DNA of 64,000 nt. It comes from UBA7672 sp963784415 (GTDB lineage: Bacteria > Pseudomonadota > Alphaproteobacteria > Caulobacterales > Hyphomonadaceae). The position numbers and the translations under genes were made by a program. Position 1 is the first letter of the stretch. Each line of letters begins with the position of its first letter. Positions 9,274-17,299 of the stretch are shown piece by piece. The stretch covers positions 1 through 64,000 of the forward strand of contig CAWARK010000016.1 in NCBI GenBank assembly GCA_963784415.1, written 5' to 3'. The notes under the pieces were generated by a model. It ran no database searches. It saw only the letters and a list, made by a program, of their open reading frames with translations, and had not been told where the DNA came from.

Positions 9274-9803
9274 TCGAAGGCCTCCGCATCCGCGCGGCTG
9301 CGGCGACCGACCTCCCGGCCATCACCGCCATCTACGGCCATGCCGTTCTCACCAGCACCGCGAGCTACGAATACGATGCGCCCTCTCTCGAAGAGATGAC
9401 CCGTCGTTTCGACGCGATCATTGGCGGCGACTTCCCCTACCTCGTCGCCTACACGGCCGAAAAAGTGCTCGGCTACGCCTACGCCAGCCCCTACCGCGTA
9501 CGCCCAGCCTACCGCTTCCTGGTCGAGGATTCGATCTACATCGCCCCTGACGCCCAGGGCCTCGGCATCGGCACGCTCCTGCTCGCCGAACTCCTCGCCC
9601 GCTGCGAAGCCAGCGGCTTCCGCCAGATGATCGCCGTCATCGGCGATGCCAACGCAAACCTCCCCTCCGCCCGCCTCCACACCGTCATGGGTTTTTCGGA
9701 ATGCGGCCGCATCAAAGGCAGCGGCTTCAAATTCAACCGCTGGTGCGACACCCTGCTGATGCAGCGCAGCCTGAACGGCGGGACAAAGACTCTGCCCGCC
9801 TGA
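9270..9803 (+). CDS. Pat/Bar-type GNAT acetyltransferase, ArsN-like
   Basis: A 177-residue GNAT of the phosphinothricin acetyltransferase family: IRAAAATDLPAITAIYGHAV at the N-terminus, the acetyl-CoA loop APDAQGLGIGTLLLAELL and C-terminal ARLHTVMGFSECGRIKGSGFKFNRW. The start overlaps the arsC stop by four bases. In other bacteria, relatives of this family encoded in ars operons (ArsN1) acetylate the arsenic antibiotic arsinothricin. The coupling to arsC makes that plausible here, but the sequence alone cannot separate it from general Pat enzymes or amino-acid acetylators. Confidence 0.88.
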   Translation: MIEGLRIRAAAATDLPAITAIYGHAVLTSTASYEYDAPSLEEMTRRFDAIIGGDFPYLVAYTAEKVLGYAYASPYRVRPAYRFLVEDSIYIAPDAQGLGIGTLLLAELLARCEASGFRQMIAVIGDANANLPSARLHTVMGFSECGRIKGSGFKFNRWCDTLLMQRSLNGGTKTLPA

Positions 9804-10000
9804 CCCAATGCTGGAGATGGCCGAAAGAGTTTTGAAGAAATCAACGGCCTGTGCCGTCTGATACCACCCAGTAAACCGGCCGATTCTGCGCATGCGTTTT
9901 CCGACGCGTATCCAACGATCTCAACAACTTACGCCGTTCAAACCAGCCGATTCCGAACACTCCAATCCTACACCGCCCGCGGCCATGAGATACTGCTCTC

Positions 10001-10410
10001 ATGAAACGCCGAAGCCTTCCCCTCTGGCTGCTGCGCGATGTCCCGGCTTTGCTGGGTGTCATGTTCAGCTTCTGGCCGCTGATGATCCTCGTGATCCACA
10101 GCGGCTTTGCCGCCATGCGCGGAAAGAAGGTTCCGAAATCTGTCTTCGACGCCATCCCGATCCTGCTCGCCCATGCCGAAGCAAACTCGACTTTGCGCTA
10201 TGGCGCGAAGCCTACCGCCGCCTCGGCTGGAGCCATCGTCTCGTGACGTTCAGCGCGTTCGCCCCGCCCGCAGACTGGCTCGAGACCGAGCAGCGCTTCG
10301 AAGCCTACCGCCGCGCCAACATGAATCTCGAGGCCACCGTGCGCGCCTATGTCGACCACCTGCGTCAGCAGTACAGCATCGCCAACGCGAAGCCGCGTCG
10401 CATCGCTTGA
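10001..10410 (+). CDS. Small membrane protein of unknown function, one frameshift
   Basis: About 136 residues if one base missing near 10187 is restored. The N-terminus has one or two hydrophobic segments (LPLWLLRDVPALLGVMFSFWPLMILVIHSGF). The second half reads AKLDFALWREAYRRLGWSHRLVTF, then DWLETEQRFEAYRRANMNLEATVRAYVDHLRQQ, a helical cytoplasmic tail. Neither half alone looks complete. I do not recognise the family. It stands alone, about 200 bases after the acetyltransferase. Confidence 0.5.
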
Positions 10411-10452
10411 CGCACCTGTTCGCGCTCCCCGTTGCCACACCATGAGCGAAGT

Positions 10453-10540
10453 CCTCCCTCGCCGTCAGGCGGGGGAGGTGGATCGCCGCGTCTTCGCGGC
10501 GAGACGGAGGGGGCTGCGTGCGCACTTGCACGCACGCGGA
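10453..10540. repeat. REP-like element with three consecutive hairpins
   Basis: Three GC-rich inverted repeats in a row between two convergent genes: CTCCCTCGCC/GGCGGGGGAG (10454-10463 with 10468-10477), GCCGCG/CGCGGC (10485-10490 with 10495-10500) and GCGTGCG/CGCACGC (10516-10522 with 10531-10537). Such multi-hairpin elements occur as dispersed intergenic repeats in many Alphaproteobacteria; only one copy is seen here. It could also act as a bidirectional terminator. Confidence 0.6.
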
Positions 10541-10567
10541 CCGCCCTCTCAGCTCAAATTCCGGAAA

Positions 10568-11383
10568 TCAACTCAACCCACCTCGCACGCCCCGCGCGCG
10601 AGATCGCACCCTCACGCCTGCCGTGATCGCGTGCGTCTTCATCGCGTCGGTCAGCCACACCGCAAAGCCCGGCGCCAGCGCTTCATACCGCGCCACGAAA
10701 TCCGGATGCGACAGGAACAGGTCCGCCAGTCCCGCATAGGCTTCCGGCGGGCACGGCTTGTCCCACGAGGCCGCAACCCACGCTCGATGCCGCGCGATCA
10801 TCCGGTCCACCGGCTCGGCCGCCGGATCGATGCCGCGCTTCATGCCTTCGACCAGGCTCGTCTCTATATCCTTCAGCGTGTCCATCATCGCGGCCTGCTC
10901 GGCCTCGTTCATCTTCGCCATCGCCTTGCGCGAATGATCGATGTGGCCCTGCATCTGATCGCCATAACGTTCGACCAGCCACGCTTCGTAGTCCGCCTGC
11001 TTTTCCGCCGAGAAGCCCTGATAGAGGTCCGCGTTCGACATGTGCGCTCCGCCCTTGATGCTTGCGACCGTGCGGTCGATGGTTTCGATGAGAATGCGAA
11101 AGCGCGCCTGCTCCGCCTCGAGCCGTTCGCGATGACGCATCAGCACGCCCACCTGATCCTCGCCTTCGAGATCGAGCAGCGCCGCGATCTCGCCCAGCGG
11201 CACGCCCAGCTCACGATGAAACAGGATCCGCTGCAGCCGCAGCAGTTCAGCCCGCCCGTAATAGCGATAGCCATTGGCCCCGACATGCGCCGGGGCCAAC
11301 AAGCCGATCTCGTCATAATGGTGCAGCGTCCGCACCGTTACGCCGGACACTGCGGCCAACTGCTTGACCGTCAGCTCCTTCAT
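10568..11383 (-). CDS. MerR-family transcriptional regulator with TipAS-type effector domain
   Basis: A 271-residue regulator. Residues 1-75 are a MerR winged helix (LTVKQLAAVSGVTVRTLHHYDEIGLL, NGYRYYGRAELLRLQRILFHRELG), followed by a coiled dimerisation helix. The C-terminal part (YQGFSAEKQADYEAWLVERYGD to LSHPDFVARYEALAPGFAVWL) resembles the TipAS antibiotic-recognition domain. Its start overlaps the stop of the VOC protein gene by four bases (ATGA), so the two are translationally coupled and it may be controlled by a small molecule. The last 15 residues (Arg/Gly-rich) may reflect a shifted frame. Confidence 0.88.
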   Translation of the reverse strand: MKELTVKQLAAVSGVTVRTLHHYDEIGLLAPAHVGANGYRYYGRAELLRLQRILFHRELGVPLGEIAALLDLEGEDQVGVLMRHRERLEAEQARFRILIETIDRTVASIKGGAHMSNADLYQGFSAEKQADYEAWLVERYGDQMQGHIDHSRKAMAKMNEAEQAAMMDTLKDIETSLVEGMKRGIDPAAEPVDRMIARHRAWVAASWDKPCPPEAYAGLADLFLSHPDFVARYEALAPGFAVWLTDAMKTHAITAGVRVRSRARGVRGGLS

Positions 11384-11857
11384 GTTTCATCCGCCTTGAA
11401 CATCGCACTCATCCGCGCCGCAGCCTCAGCGTCCTTCGCCTGCTCATGGAACACAAGCACACGGCCATCCGGATCGATCACGCGCAGCTCCCGCGCATTC
11501 CACGGCATGACCTGCGGCGGCCCCTCAACCTTCGCCAGACCCCACGGGCGCCGCCTCCATGGCCCGCCGCCAGATCGCGTCCAGCTCGCCTTCGGCCTCA
11601 AGCGAAATCGCCAGACCCTTCACAGCTTGCCCGCCAGACGCGGATGCAAACACCAGAATATCCTGGAACTTCTTGCGACGCAGATGGGCCATCATGGGCA
11701 TCTCGAACATCACGCCAAACTCAAGCGCCTCACGATACCAGCGCACCGTGGCCGCGAGATCGCGCGTCTCCAGCCGAATGAACATCGGCATCGGATACAC
11801 ATCGAAACCGTTGTGCCGTCCCATGATGGGCGGATCGCGATTTGGGTCGACCGGCAT
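11380..11857 (-). CDS. VOC superfamily (glyoxalase/bleomycin resistance-like) protein, one frameshift
   Basis: About 158 residues after removing one apparent inserted base near 11548. The first part reads YPMPMFIRLETRDLAATVRWYREALEFGVMFEMP, a standard VOC beta-alpha start; after the shift, VMPWNARELRVIDPDGRVLVFHEQ gives the closing strand with the usual DPDG-x-V-L-x-F pattern. Its stop overlaps the MerR gene start, so it is the first gene of a two-gene unit. Possibly a binding or resistance protein for the compound sensed by the MerR regulator; this is inference. Confidence 0.75.
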
Positions 11858-11997
11858 GGCTCACTCCTCATGTCGACACAGCCATGCGCTCTCACGTCCC
11901 GTGAGGGTCAACCATTATTTTGCGGGACGATTTTGGGTTAATCTTCGCGCGGTCCGCTAATTGCAAAGTTCCCCCAAACGGGAGTGGGAAACTGAAC

Positions 11998-12795
11998 ATG
12001 AGTGGGACGCCGTCGACACAAGAGGCTGTAACCAAGGCTATTGAAGGCAACAATTTCCCCTGGGCCGGTCAGCCCGATGAGGTTGCCTGCAACTTTGCCT
12101 TCGGCCTCATCATGCGCAATCTGCCGCCGCGCATCGCGATGGAAAAGAACATGCACGCGCCGACCCTGATGGCCGCAGCCGGCGCCATCGCCGGCGTCTG
12201 CGCCCAGATCTCGCTGCTCGCCGATGCCGAACGTATTGAAAAAGCCCGCGCCGAAGGCCGCATCAAGGAAATGGCCCTCAAGGATGGCCGCATCTTCCTG
12301 TTCGGCGACGCGCTCAACGAAATGCTCTACAGCGTCAAGGATGCCGAGGTCGCCCGTTCGCGCGTCTGGAACATGCTGGTCACGGCCGCCCTCAAGAAGG
12401 GCCTTGAACGCGAAGCGCTTCCGAACGTGCCGGCCATGTTCCGCCATGTGAACGAGTCGTTCGATTCTGTGGTCGAGGGCATGCCCTCGGTTCCGCAAAA
12501 CGCCCAACCCATCATGCCGGTGCGCGATCTCCTGAAGCTCGTCGGCCCCGTCGTCCTCGAAGCGCTGTCGGGCGATCTTCCGCTTCCGCTCGTGGTCAAG
12601 GGCCAGGACGTTCGCGTCAATCGCAAGTCATGGGTTGCGATCACAGCGCAAGTCGCCGGCAATCTCCTGATGACGGCCTCGCGCGTAATGCCGCCCGCCC
12701 TCTGCCTCACCATCGCGATGGAATCTGCGATCTACGCATCGAAGCTTCGCTCCAACGTCGTCCAGCCGCCGCAGGAGCCCGCCGCTCAGGCGTAG
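11998..12795 (+). CDS. Conserved protein of unknown function
   Basis: About 265 residues, not recognised. No signal peptide. It is mostly helical, with hydrophobic patches LMAAAGAIAGVCAQISLLADAERI and WVAITAQVAGNLLMTASRVMPPALCLTIAMESAIYASKL but no clear membrane topology. ATG 11998 follows a purine-rich stretch (GGGAGTGGGAA). It stands alone, divergent from the VOC gene, and its 3' end overlaps the convergent SnoaL-like gene by 10 bases. Its codon use is normal for the region, which supports a native gene. Confidence 0.7.
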   Translation: MSGTPSTQEAVTKAIEGNNFPWAGQPDEVACNFAFGLIMRNLPPRIAMEKNMHAPTLMAAAGAIAGVCAQISLLADAERIEKARAEGRIKEMALKDGRIFLFGDALNEMLYSVKDAEVARSRVWNMLVTAALKKGLEREALPNVPAMFRHVNESFDSVVEGMPSVPQNAQPIMPVRDLLKLVGPVVLEALSGDLPLPLVVKGQDVRVNRKSWVAITAQVAGNLLMTASRVMPPALCLTIAMESAIYASKLRSNVVQPPQEPAAQA

Positions 12796-13142
12796 GCCGC
12801 AATCGACGTCACGACCTTGCCGCCGGCGCCGAAAACGAATGTCTCGGCGACCTGTTGCTGGCGGTGATTTGTGTAGACGATCGTCAGCGCATCCGACCCG
12901 GTCAGCACCTGGTCGATCTCGAAGAACAGATCGCGCGCCTGCGCCAGAGCCTGGCTCCAGTAGTCACTGAGCGCGGCTTTGCCCGTCAGCGAATCCACAT
13001 CCTTCCGCGTCACCATGCGGATGCGCGGCGAATGGAAAACGACATCGTCCGCATAGTGCGAAAGAATCGCCGGCAGGTCATGATCGTTCCACGCCTTCAC
13101 CCATTCGCGAGCGAATGCCTGCGCGTCATCGGGATTGATCAT
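12786..13142 (-). CDS. SnoaL/NTF2-like protein
   Basis: A 118-residue protein with the SnoaL-like fold signature: AFAREWVKAWNDHDLPAILSHYADDVVFHSPRI, then TGKAALSDYWSQALAQ and a C-terminal sheet LTIVYTNHRQQQVAETFVFGAGGKVV. Members are small enzymes or ligand-binding proteins. ATG 13142 (MINPDDAQAF) is preferred over an upstream in-frame start that would overlap the caspase gene. It follows the caspase-like gene by 13 bases on the same strand and is probably co-transcribed. Confidence 0.8.
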   Translation of the reverse strand: MINPDDAQAFAREWVKAWNDHDLPAILSHYADDVVFHSPRIRMVTRKDVDSLTGKAALSDYWSQALAQARDLFFEIDQVLTGSDALTIVYTNHRQQQVAETFVFGAGGKVVTSIAAYA

Positions 13143-13155
13143 GAGAGCAGCCTGA

Positions 13156-13869
13156 TCATGTAAAAGGGTTGTCCCTGCAACTGGCATAGAGCACGAGGTT
13201 CAGTTCGCGCGCTTTGGCCGACTTGGCAATCTCGCCAACGGTGATCGCGTGATCGTCCAGCCACTTCGCGTCCTGACCGGGAAAATCGCCCATCAGCCAG
13301 TAGACGTCCCGGCTTCTCTGCGCGCCATGACCCCCTATATAGATCAAAGCGTCGTCCGCCCCTTCCGACAGAACCGCGAATTCCGCCAGCGCATGTCGCG
13401 CCGTCGCCGCATCGACATCCTGCACCAGTGTCGTCGCAAATCCCGCCTCGGTCAGCGCCGCCGGAACGCGCTTCGCATCGAACCGCGCACCGGGCAGCGA
13501 ATACGCATCCGACTTTGAATAGTCCGCGTTGATCAGCACCAGCGCCACGCGCTTCTCGCTCTTGTCCAGCCGCCGCTTCGGATCGGGCAACGCGAACGGA
13601 TAATCCATCTGCTGCCAGCCCTTGCTGTGGATCGCGTTCGCATAGGCCAGCTTCTCGGTGAACTTCTTCAGCGTCAGCGGCCTGATCTTCAGCACCTCGA
13701 CCAGCGCCGTCGCAAACGGATTGCCGCCCGCCGCATCCCGATCGCTGGTCAGCCGGCCCGCCTGCCCCGCATAGTAGATCAGAGGCGCGGGAGCCGACGG
13801 GGCCGTCTGCGCCAACGCGCTGCTACCCGAAACGGCAGCCAGTCCTGCAAGAAAGCCACGACGGTTCAT
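13156..13869 (-). CDS. Caspase-like (clan CD, C14) exported protein with circularly permuted domain order
   Basis: 237 residues. Residues 1-21 are a signal peptide (MNRRGFLAGLAAVSGSSALA, twin-arginine-like). Residues 107-237 look like the p20 part of a bacterial caspase: KRVALVLINADY, SLPGARFDAKRVPAALTEAGF, catalytic His181 in LIYIGGHGAQ and Cys231 in LYASCRDNPF. The protein then stops. Residues 29-95 (LIYYAGQAG, then GGNPFATALVEVL and QQMDYPF) resemble the segment that normally follows the catalytic Cys in this family (LxAYAxxxG, NSPFxxAL, QxPF). So the C-terminal half seems to precede the N-terminal half. The usual Asp two residues before Cys is Ala. Operon with the SnoaL-like gene. Proteolytic activity is not established. 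Confidence 0.8.
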   Translation of the reverse strand: MNRRGFLAGLAAVSGSSALAQTAPSAPAPLIYYAGQAGRLTSDRDAAGGNPFATALVEVLKIRPLTLKKFTEKLAYANAIHSKGWQQMDYPFALPDPKRRLDKSEKRVALVLINADYSKSDAYSLPGARFDAKRVPAALTEAGFATTLVQDVDAATARHALAEFAVLSEGADDALIYIGGHGAQRSRDVYWLMGDFPGQDAKWLDDHAITVGEIAKSAKARELNLVLYASCRDNPFT

Positions 13870-13957
13870 GGTGCCAAGTCTAACCGCATTGTCCGGAAAT
13901 GCATCAGCCCCGAAGCATGGCTCCGGGGCTGAAACAATTATCTGCAATAAAGCGCGA

Positions 13958-15542
13958 CTAGAACTTCAGCACTTTCACATAGCGAACCTGCGGCAGCGAC
14001 TCGATCGCACTTCAGTGTCTTCTCCGGCACGTCCTGGTCGACGCCGACGATGGCGATGGCGTCGCCGCCGGCAGCTTCACGTCCGAGGTTGAACGTCGCG
14101 ATGTTGACCTTGGCTTCGCCCAGCAGGCCCGCCATCGAACCGATAAAGCCCGGCTTGTCCGAGTTGTTGACGAACAGCATGAAGGGCTGGAAGTCGGCTT
14201 CGAGCTGCATGCCCTTCACTTCGACGATGCGCGGCTTGCCGCCGACGATGGCGCCGGCGACCGAGCGCCATTTTCCTTCGACCTTCACCTTGATGCGGAT
14301 CAGCGAGTCATAGACCGGGCTGGATTCGTTGGTCGATTCTTTCAGCGAACCGCCACGCTCTTGAAGAACCGAGGGCGCCGACACCATGTTCACCTCAGCC
14401 AGGAACGGACGCAGCAGACCGGCCAGCGCCGCAGACGTCAGCGGCTTGCGGTTCAGTTGCGTGACCTGGCCTTCGTATTCGATCTCGACTTCCGACAGGC
14501 TGCCATCGGCGACCTGTCCTGCGAACTGCCCCAGCTTCTCGGCCAGCGCGACGAACGGCTTCAGCTTCGGCGCTTCTTCAGCCGTGACCGAAGGCGTGTT
14601 GAGCGCGTTGGTGACTGCGCCGGTCAACAGGTAGTCCGCCATTTGCTCGGCGACCTGGAAGGCGACATTGTCCTGCGCTTCGACGGTCGAGGCGCCAAGG
14701 TGCGGCGTCGCGACAAAGTTCGGCGCACCGAACAGCACGTTGGTTTTCGCCGGCTCCTCGAGGAACACGTCAAACGCAGCAGCGCCGATGTGGCCGCTAT
14801 CGAGACCCGCACGAACCGCTGCTTCGTCGGCAAGACCGCCACGCGCGCAGTTGATCAGGATCACGCCCTTCTTGGTCTTGGCGAGGTTCTCGGCTGACAG
14901 GATGTTCTTGGTCTGCTCGGTCAGCGGCGTATGCAGGGTGATGACGTCAGCGCGGGCGAGCAGTTCTTCCAGCTCGACTTTCTCGACGCCCAGTTGAGTC
15001 GCACGCTCAGCCGTAAGGAACGGGTCGTACGCGACGACTTTCATCTTCAGGCCCAATGCACGGTCCGCAACGATCGAGCCGATATTGCCGGCGCCGATCA
15101 GGCCGAGCGTTTTCGCGTAAAGCTCGATGCCGATATAGTCTTTCTTCGGCCATTCGCCGGCAATCGTGCGCTGGCTGGCCGACGGGATCTGGCGGGCCGC
15201 TGCGAACATCATCGCGATGGCGTGCTCGGCAGTTGTAATCGCATTTCCAAAGGGCGTGTTCATCACGATCACGCCCTTGGCGGTCGCGGCTTTGACGTCG
15301 ACGTTGTCGACGCCGATGCCGGCGCGGCCGATGACCCGCAGCTTCGTGCCCGCCGCGATCACGTCCTTGTCCGGCTTGCACGCCGAACGGACAGCGAGAC
15401 CATCATACTCGCCGATGATCTTGATCAGCTCCTCCTTCTTGAGGCCGACTTTGAAATCCACCTCAATGCCGCGATTGCGGAAAATGTCCGCCGCACCCGG
15501 CGCGAGATCGTCAGCGATAAGAACTTTCACTTTGTTAGTCAT
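13958..15542 (-). CDS. serA: D-3-phosphoglycerate dehydrogenase, one frameshift near the 3' end
   Basis: First enzyme of serine synthesis, oxidising 3-phosphoglycerate. About 527 residues: substrate-binding domain, NAD-binding Rossmann fold (LGLIGAGNIGSIVADRALGLKMKVVAYDP), catalytic region (LINCARGGLADE and TPHLGASTVEAQ), an intervening ASB-type domain and a C-terminal ACT domain (ADFQPFMLFVNNSDKPGFIGSM). An extra base at 14009 shifts the last 17 codons; without it the protein ends AIESLPQVRYVKVLKF with a stop at 13958-13960, as expected for the family. Encoded 366 bases downstream of serC on the same strand, with a MazG-like gene between. Confidence 0.96.
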
Positions 15543-15587
15543 CGGGGTCTGTCTCCGTATCTTTCAATTCGTTGGGAGCGGGTGCGC

Positions 15588-15884
15588 CTAGATGTGGCTG
15601 CCTGTTCCGTCTCCGGTGGTTTTCCATTTGCGCGCCCGGTTGATCGCCATCTTGGCGTCGACCTGCTCGTTGAGTTCCAGTCCGAGAATGCCGGCGACGC
15701 GATGCAGCAGGATGACAACATCCGCCGCCTCCCTGCCCGCCTCGGCCATGTCGCCTTCGCGAATGGCCTGCTCCAGCTCATCCATTTCGAGACGCGCGCG
15801 GGCGACGAGGACCGTGAGATCGCTCGGCGCGCCGAAGGTTGCGTCGCCCCATGTGCGGATGGTGCTGCTGGTTTCAGTCGCCAT
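15588..15884 (-). CDS. MazG-like nucleotide pyrophosphohydrolase domain protein
   Basis: A 98-residue protein of the MazG-like group: TWGDATFGAPSDL, ARARLEMDELEQAI, then EAGREAADVVILLHRVAGILG and KMAINRARKWKTTGDGTGSHI. The acidic residues of the Exx(E)...ExxD motif (EMDEL and EAADVV) would bind Mg2+. Possible nucleotide house-cleaning enzyme. ATG 15884 is preceded by GGAGG five bases upstream, which decides the start over a GTG twelve bases earlier. It lies between serC and serA on the same strand and is likely co-transcribed with them. Confidence 0.82.
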   Translation of the reverse strand: MATETSSTIRTWGDATFGAPSDLTVLVARARLEMDELEQAIREGDMAEAGREAADVVILLHRVAGILGLELNEQVDAKMAINRARKWKTTGDGTGSHI

Positions 15885-15908
15885 CGCGACCTCCACTCGC
15901 TCGGGGTG

Positions 15909-17072
15909 TCAGGAAAGCTCTGCGACTGTCGTCTCAAACGCCCAGTCGAGCCACGGCGTCAGCTTCTCGAGATCAGCTGCTTCAACTGTCGCGCCGCACC
16001 AGATCCGCAGACCGGGAGGCGCTGCCTTGTAGCCACCGATGTCGTAGGCCGCATTTTCCTTCTCGAGCGCCGCGACGAACTTCTTCACGAAGTCCTGCTG
16101 GCCCTTGTCGTCCAGCTTGGCGACGCGCGGATCGGTGATCGACAGCGTGACAGAGGTGTTCGAACGGATCGATTTGTCGGCGGCAAGGAATTCCACCCAC
16201 GGCGTCTTGGTCACCCATGCGTCGAGCACGGCAAGGTTCGCATCCGAACGCTTGAACGCGCCTTCGACGCCGCCGAGGCCTTCGACCCAGCCGAGCGCAT
16301 CAAGATAGTCCTCGGTCGCCAGCATCGACGGCGTGTTGATCGTCTCGCCTTCGAAAATGCCTTCGGTGACTTCGCCGCCCTTGGCCATGCGGAACAGTTT
16401 CGGCATCGGCCATTTCGGCGTGTAGGTCTTGAGGCGCTCGATGGCGCGCGGGCTGAGGATCAGGATGCCGTGCGCGCCCTCGCCGCCCAGCACTTTCTGC
16501 CAGGAGTAGGTCAACACGTCGATCTTGGCCCACGGAATCGGCATTGCAAACACGGCCGAGGTCGCGTCGCAGAAGGTCAGCCCTTCGCGGTCGTCCGCGA
16601 TCCAGTCGCCGTTCGGCACTTTCACGCCCGACGTCGTGCCGTTCCACGTGAAGACGATGTCCGCATCCTTGCGGGCCTTCGAAAGGTCGGGCAGCTGGCC
16701 GTAGCCGGCCTTGTGCGTGGTGGCTTCGACCTTCAGCTGCTTGGTGATGTCCGTCACCCAGTCTTCGCCAAAGCTTTCAAACGCGAAGATGTCGATCGGG
16801 CGAGCGCCCAGCATGGACCAGAAGGCCGCCTCGATGGCGCCTGTATCGGAACCCGGCATGATGCCGATGCGATAGTCGGCGGGGATCTTGAGAACAGCGC
16901 GGGTTTTGTCGATCGCCAGCTTCAGGCGCGACTTGCCGAGCTTGGAACGGTGCGACCGGCCCAGCGATTCAAGCTTGAGATTATCGGGGCTCCAGCCTGG
17001 CCGTTTGGCGCAGGGTCCAGAGGAAAAATGAGCGCGATCAGGGCGCACGGCCGGTTTGGCGGCGGTAGACAT
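15909..17072 (-). CDS. serC: Phosphoserine aminotransferase
   Basis: A 387-residue PLP enzyme converting 3-phosphohydroxypyruvate and glutamate to phosphoserine. The N-terminus AHFSSGPCAKRPGW and the PLP-lysine segment TYSWQKVLGGEGAHG are typical of the long alphaproteobacterial SerC type; MPGSDTGAIEAAFWSMLG forms the phosphate-binding region. The start at ATG 17072 (MSTAAKPAVRPDRAHF) places it just after a purine-rich GGGAGA and a structured leader. It heads the serC - MazG-like - serA group. Confidence 0.96.
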   Translation of the reverse strand: MSTAAKPAVRPDRAHFSSGPCAKRPGWSPDNLKLESLGRSHRSKLGKSRLKLAIDKTRAVLKIPADYRIGIMPGSDTGAIEAAFWSMLGARPIDIFAFESFGEDWVTDITKQLKVEATTHKAGYGQLPDLSKARKDADIVFTWNGTTSGVKVPNGDWIADDREGLTFCDATSAVFAMPIPWAKIDVLTYSWQKVLGGEGAHGILILSPRAIERLKTYTPKWPMPKLFRMAKGGEVTEGIFEGETINTPSMLATEDYLDALGWVEGLGGVEGAFKRSDANLAVLDAWVTKTPWVEFLAADKSIRSNTSVTLSITDPRVAKLDDKGQQDFVKKFVAALEKENAAYDIGGYKAAPPGLRIWCGATVEAADLEKLTPWLDWAFETTVAELS

Positions 17073-17079
17073 CTGTTTT

Positions 17080-17160
17080 TCTCCCATCCTTACAGATGGA
17101 CTGGTCGCCGTTGGGGGCGACTGGCCCGGGGGCGATATGCTCCCGAACGGGTTGAACGTC
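17080..17160 (-). ncRNA. Structured serC leader, resembling the alphaproteobacterial serC RNA motif
   Basis: Upstream of serC on the minus strand are three compact hairpins: CCCG/CGGG (17142-17151), GTCGCC/GGCGAC (17104-17109 with 17116-17121) and CCATC/GATGG (17084-17088 with 17095-17099), the last ending just before the ribosome-binding region. A conserved 'serC motif' RNA is known upstream of serC in Alphaproteobacteria. Position and hairpin layout agree, but I could not run a covariance search. Confidence 0.5.
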
Positions 17161-17299
17161 AATTAACGCGTTCGGTGAGCCACGCTGCACGCTTTCTGCC
17201 CGGTCCGATGCGACCGCAGGGTGCTGCCATCGCCGACGCCGCCCTGCTAGGAACGCGTTCGCTGCCGCGCTAGCGTGCGGCATGCTCATGAGGTCAGAC

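Noticed and set aside
14931..17273. 780-residue open frame on the plus strand across serA, MazG-like and serC
   Set aside because: It runs antisense to three recognised genes, its Arg/Gly/Asp-rich product is typical of shadow frames, and it has no domain.
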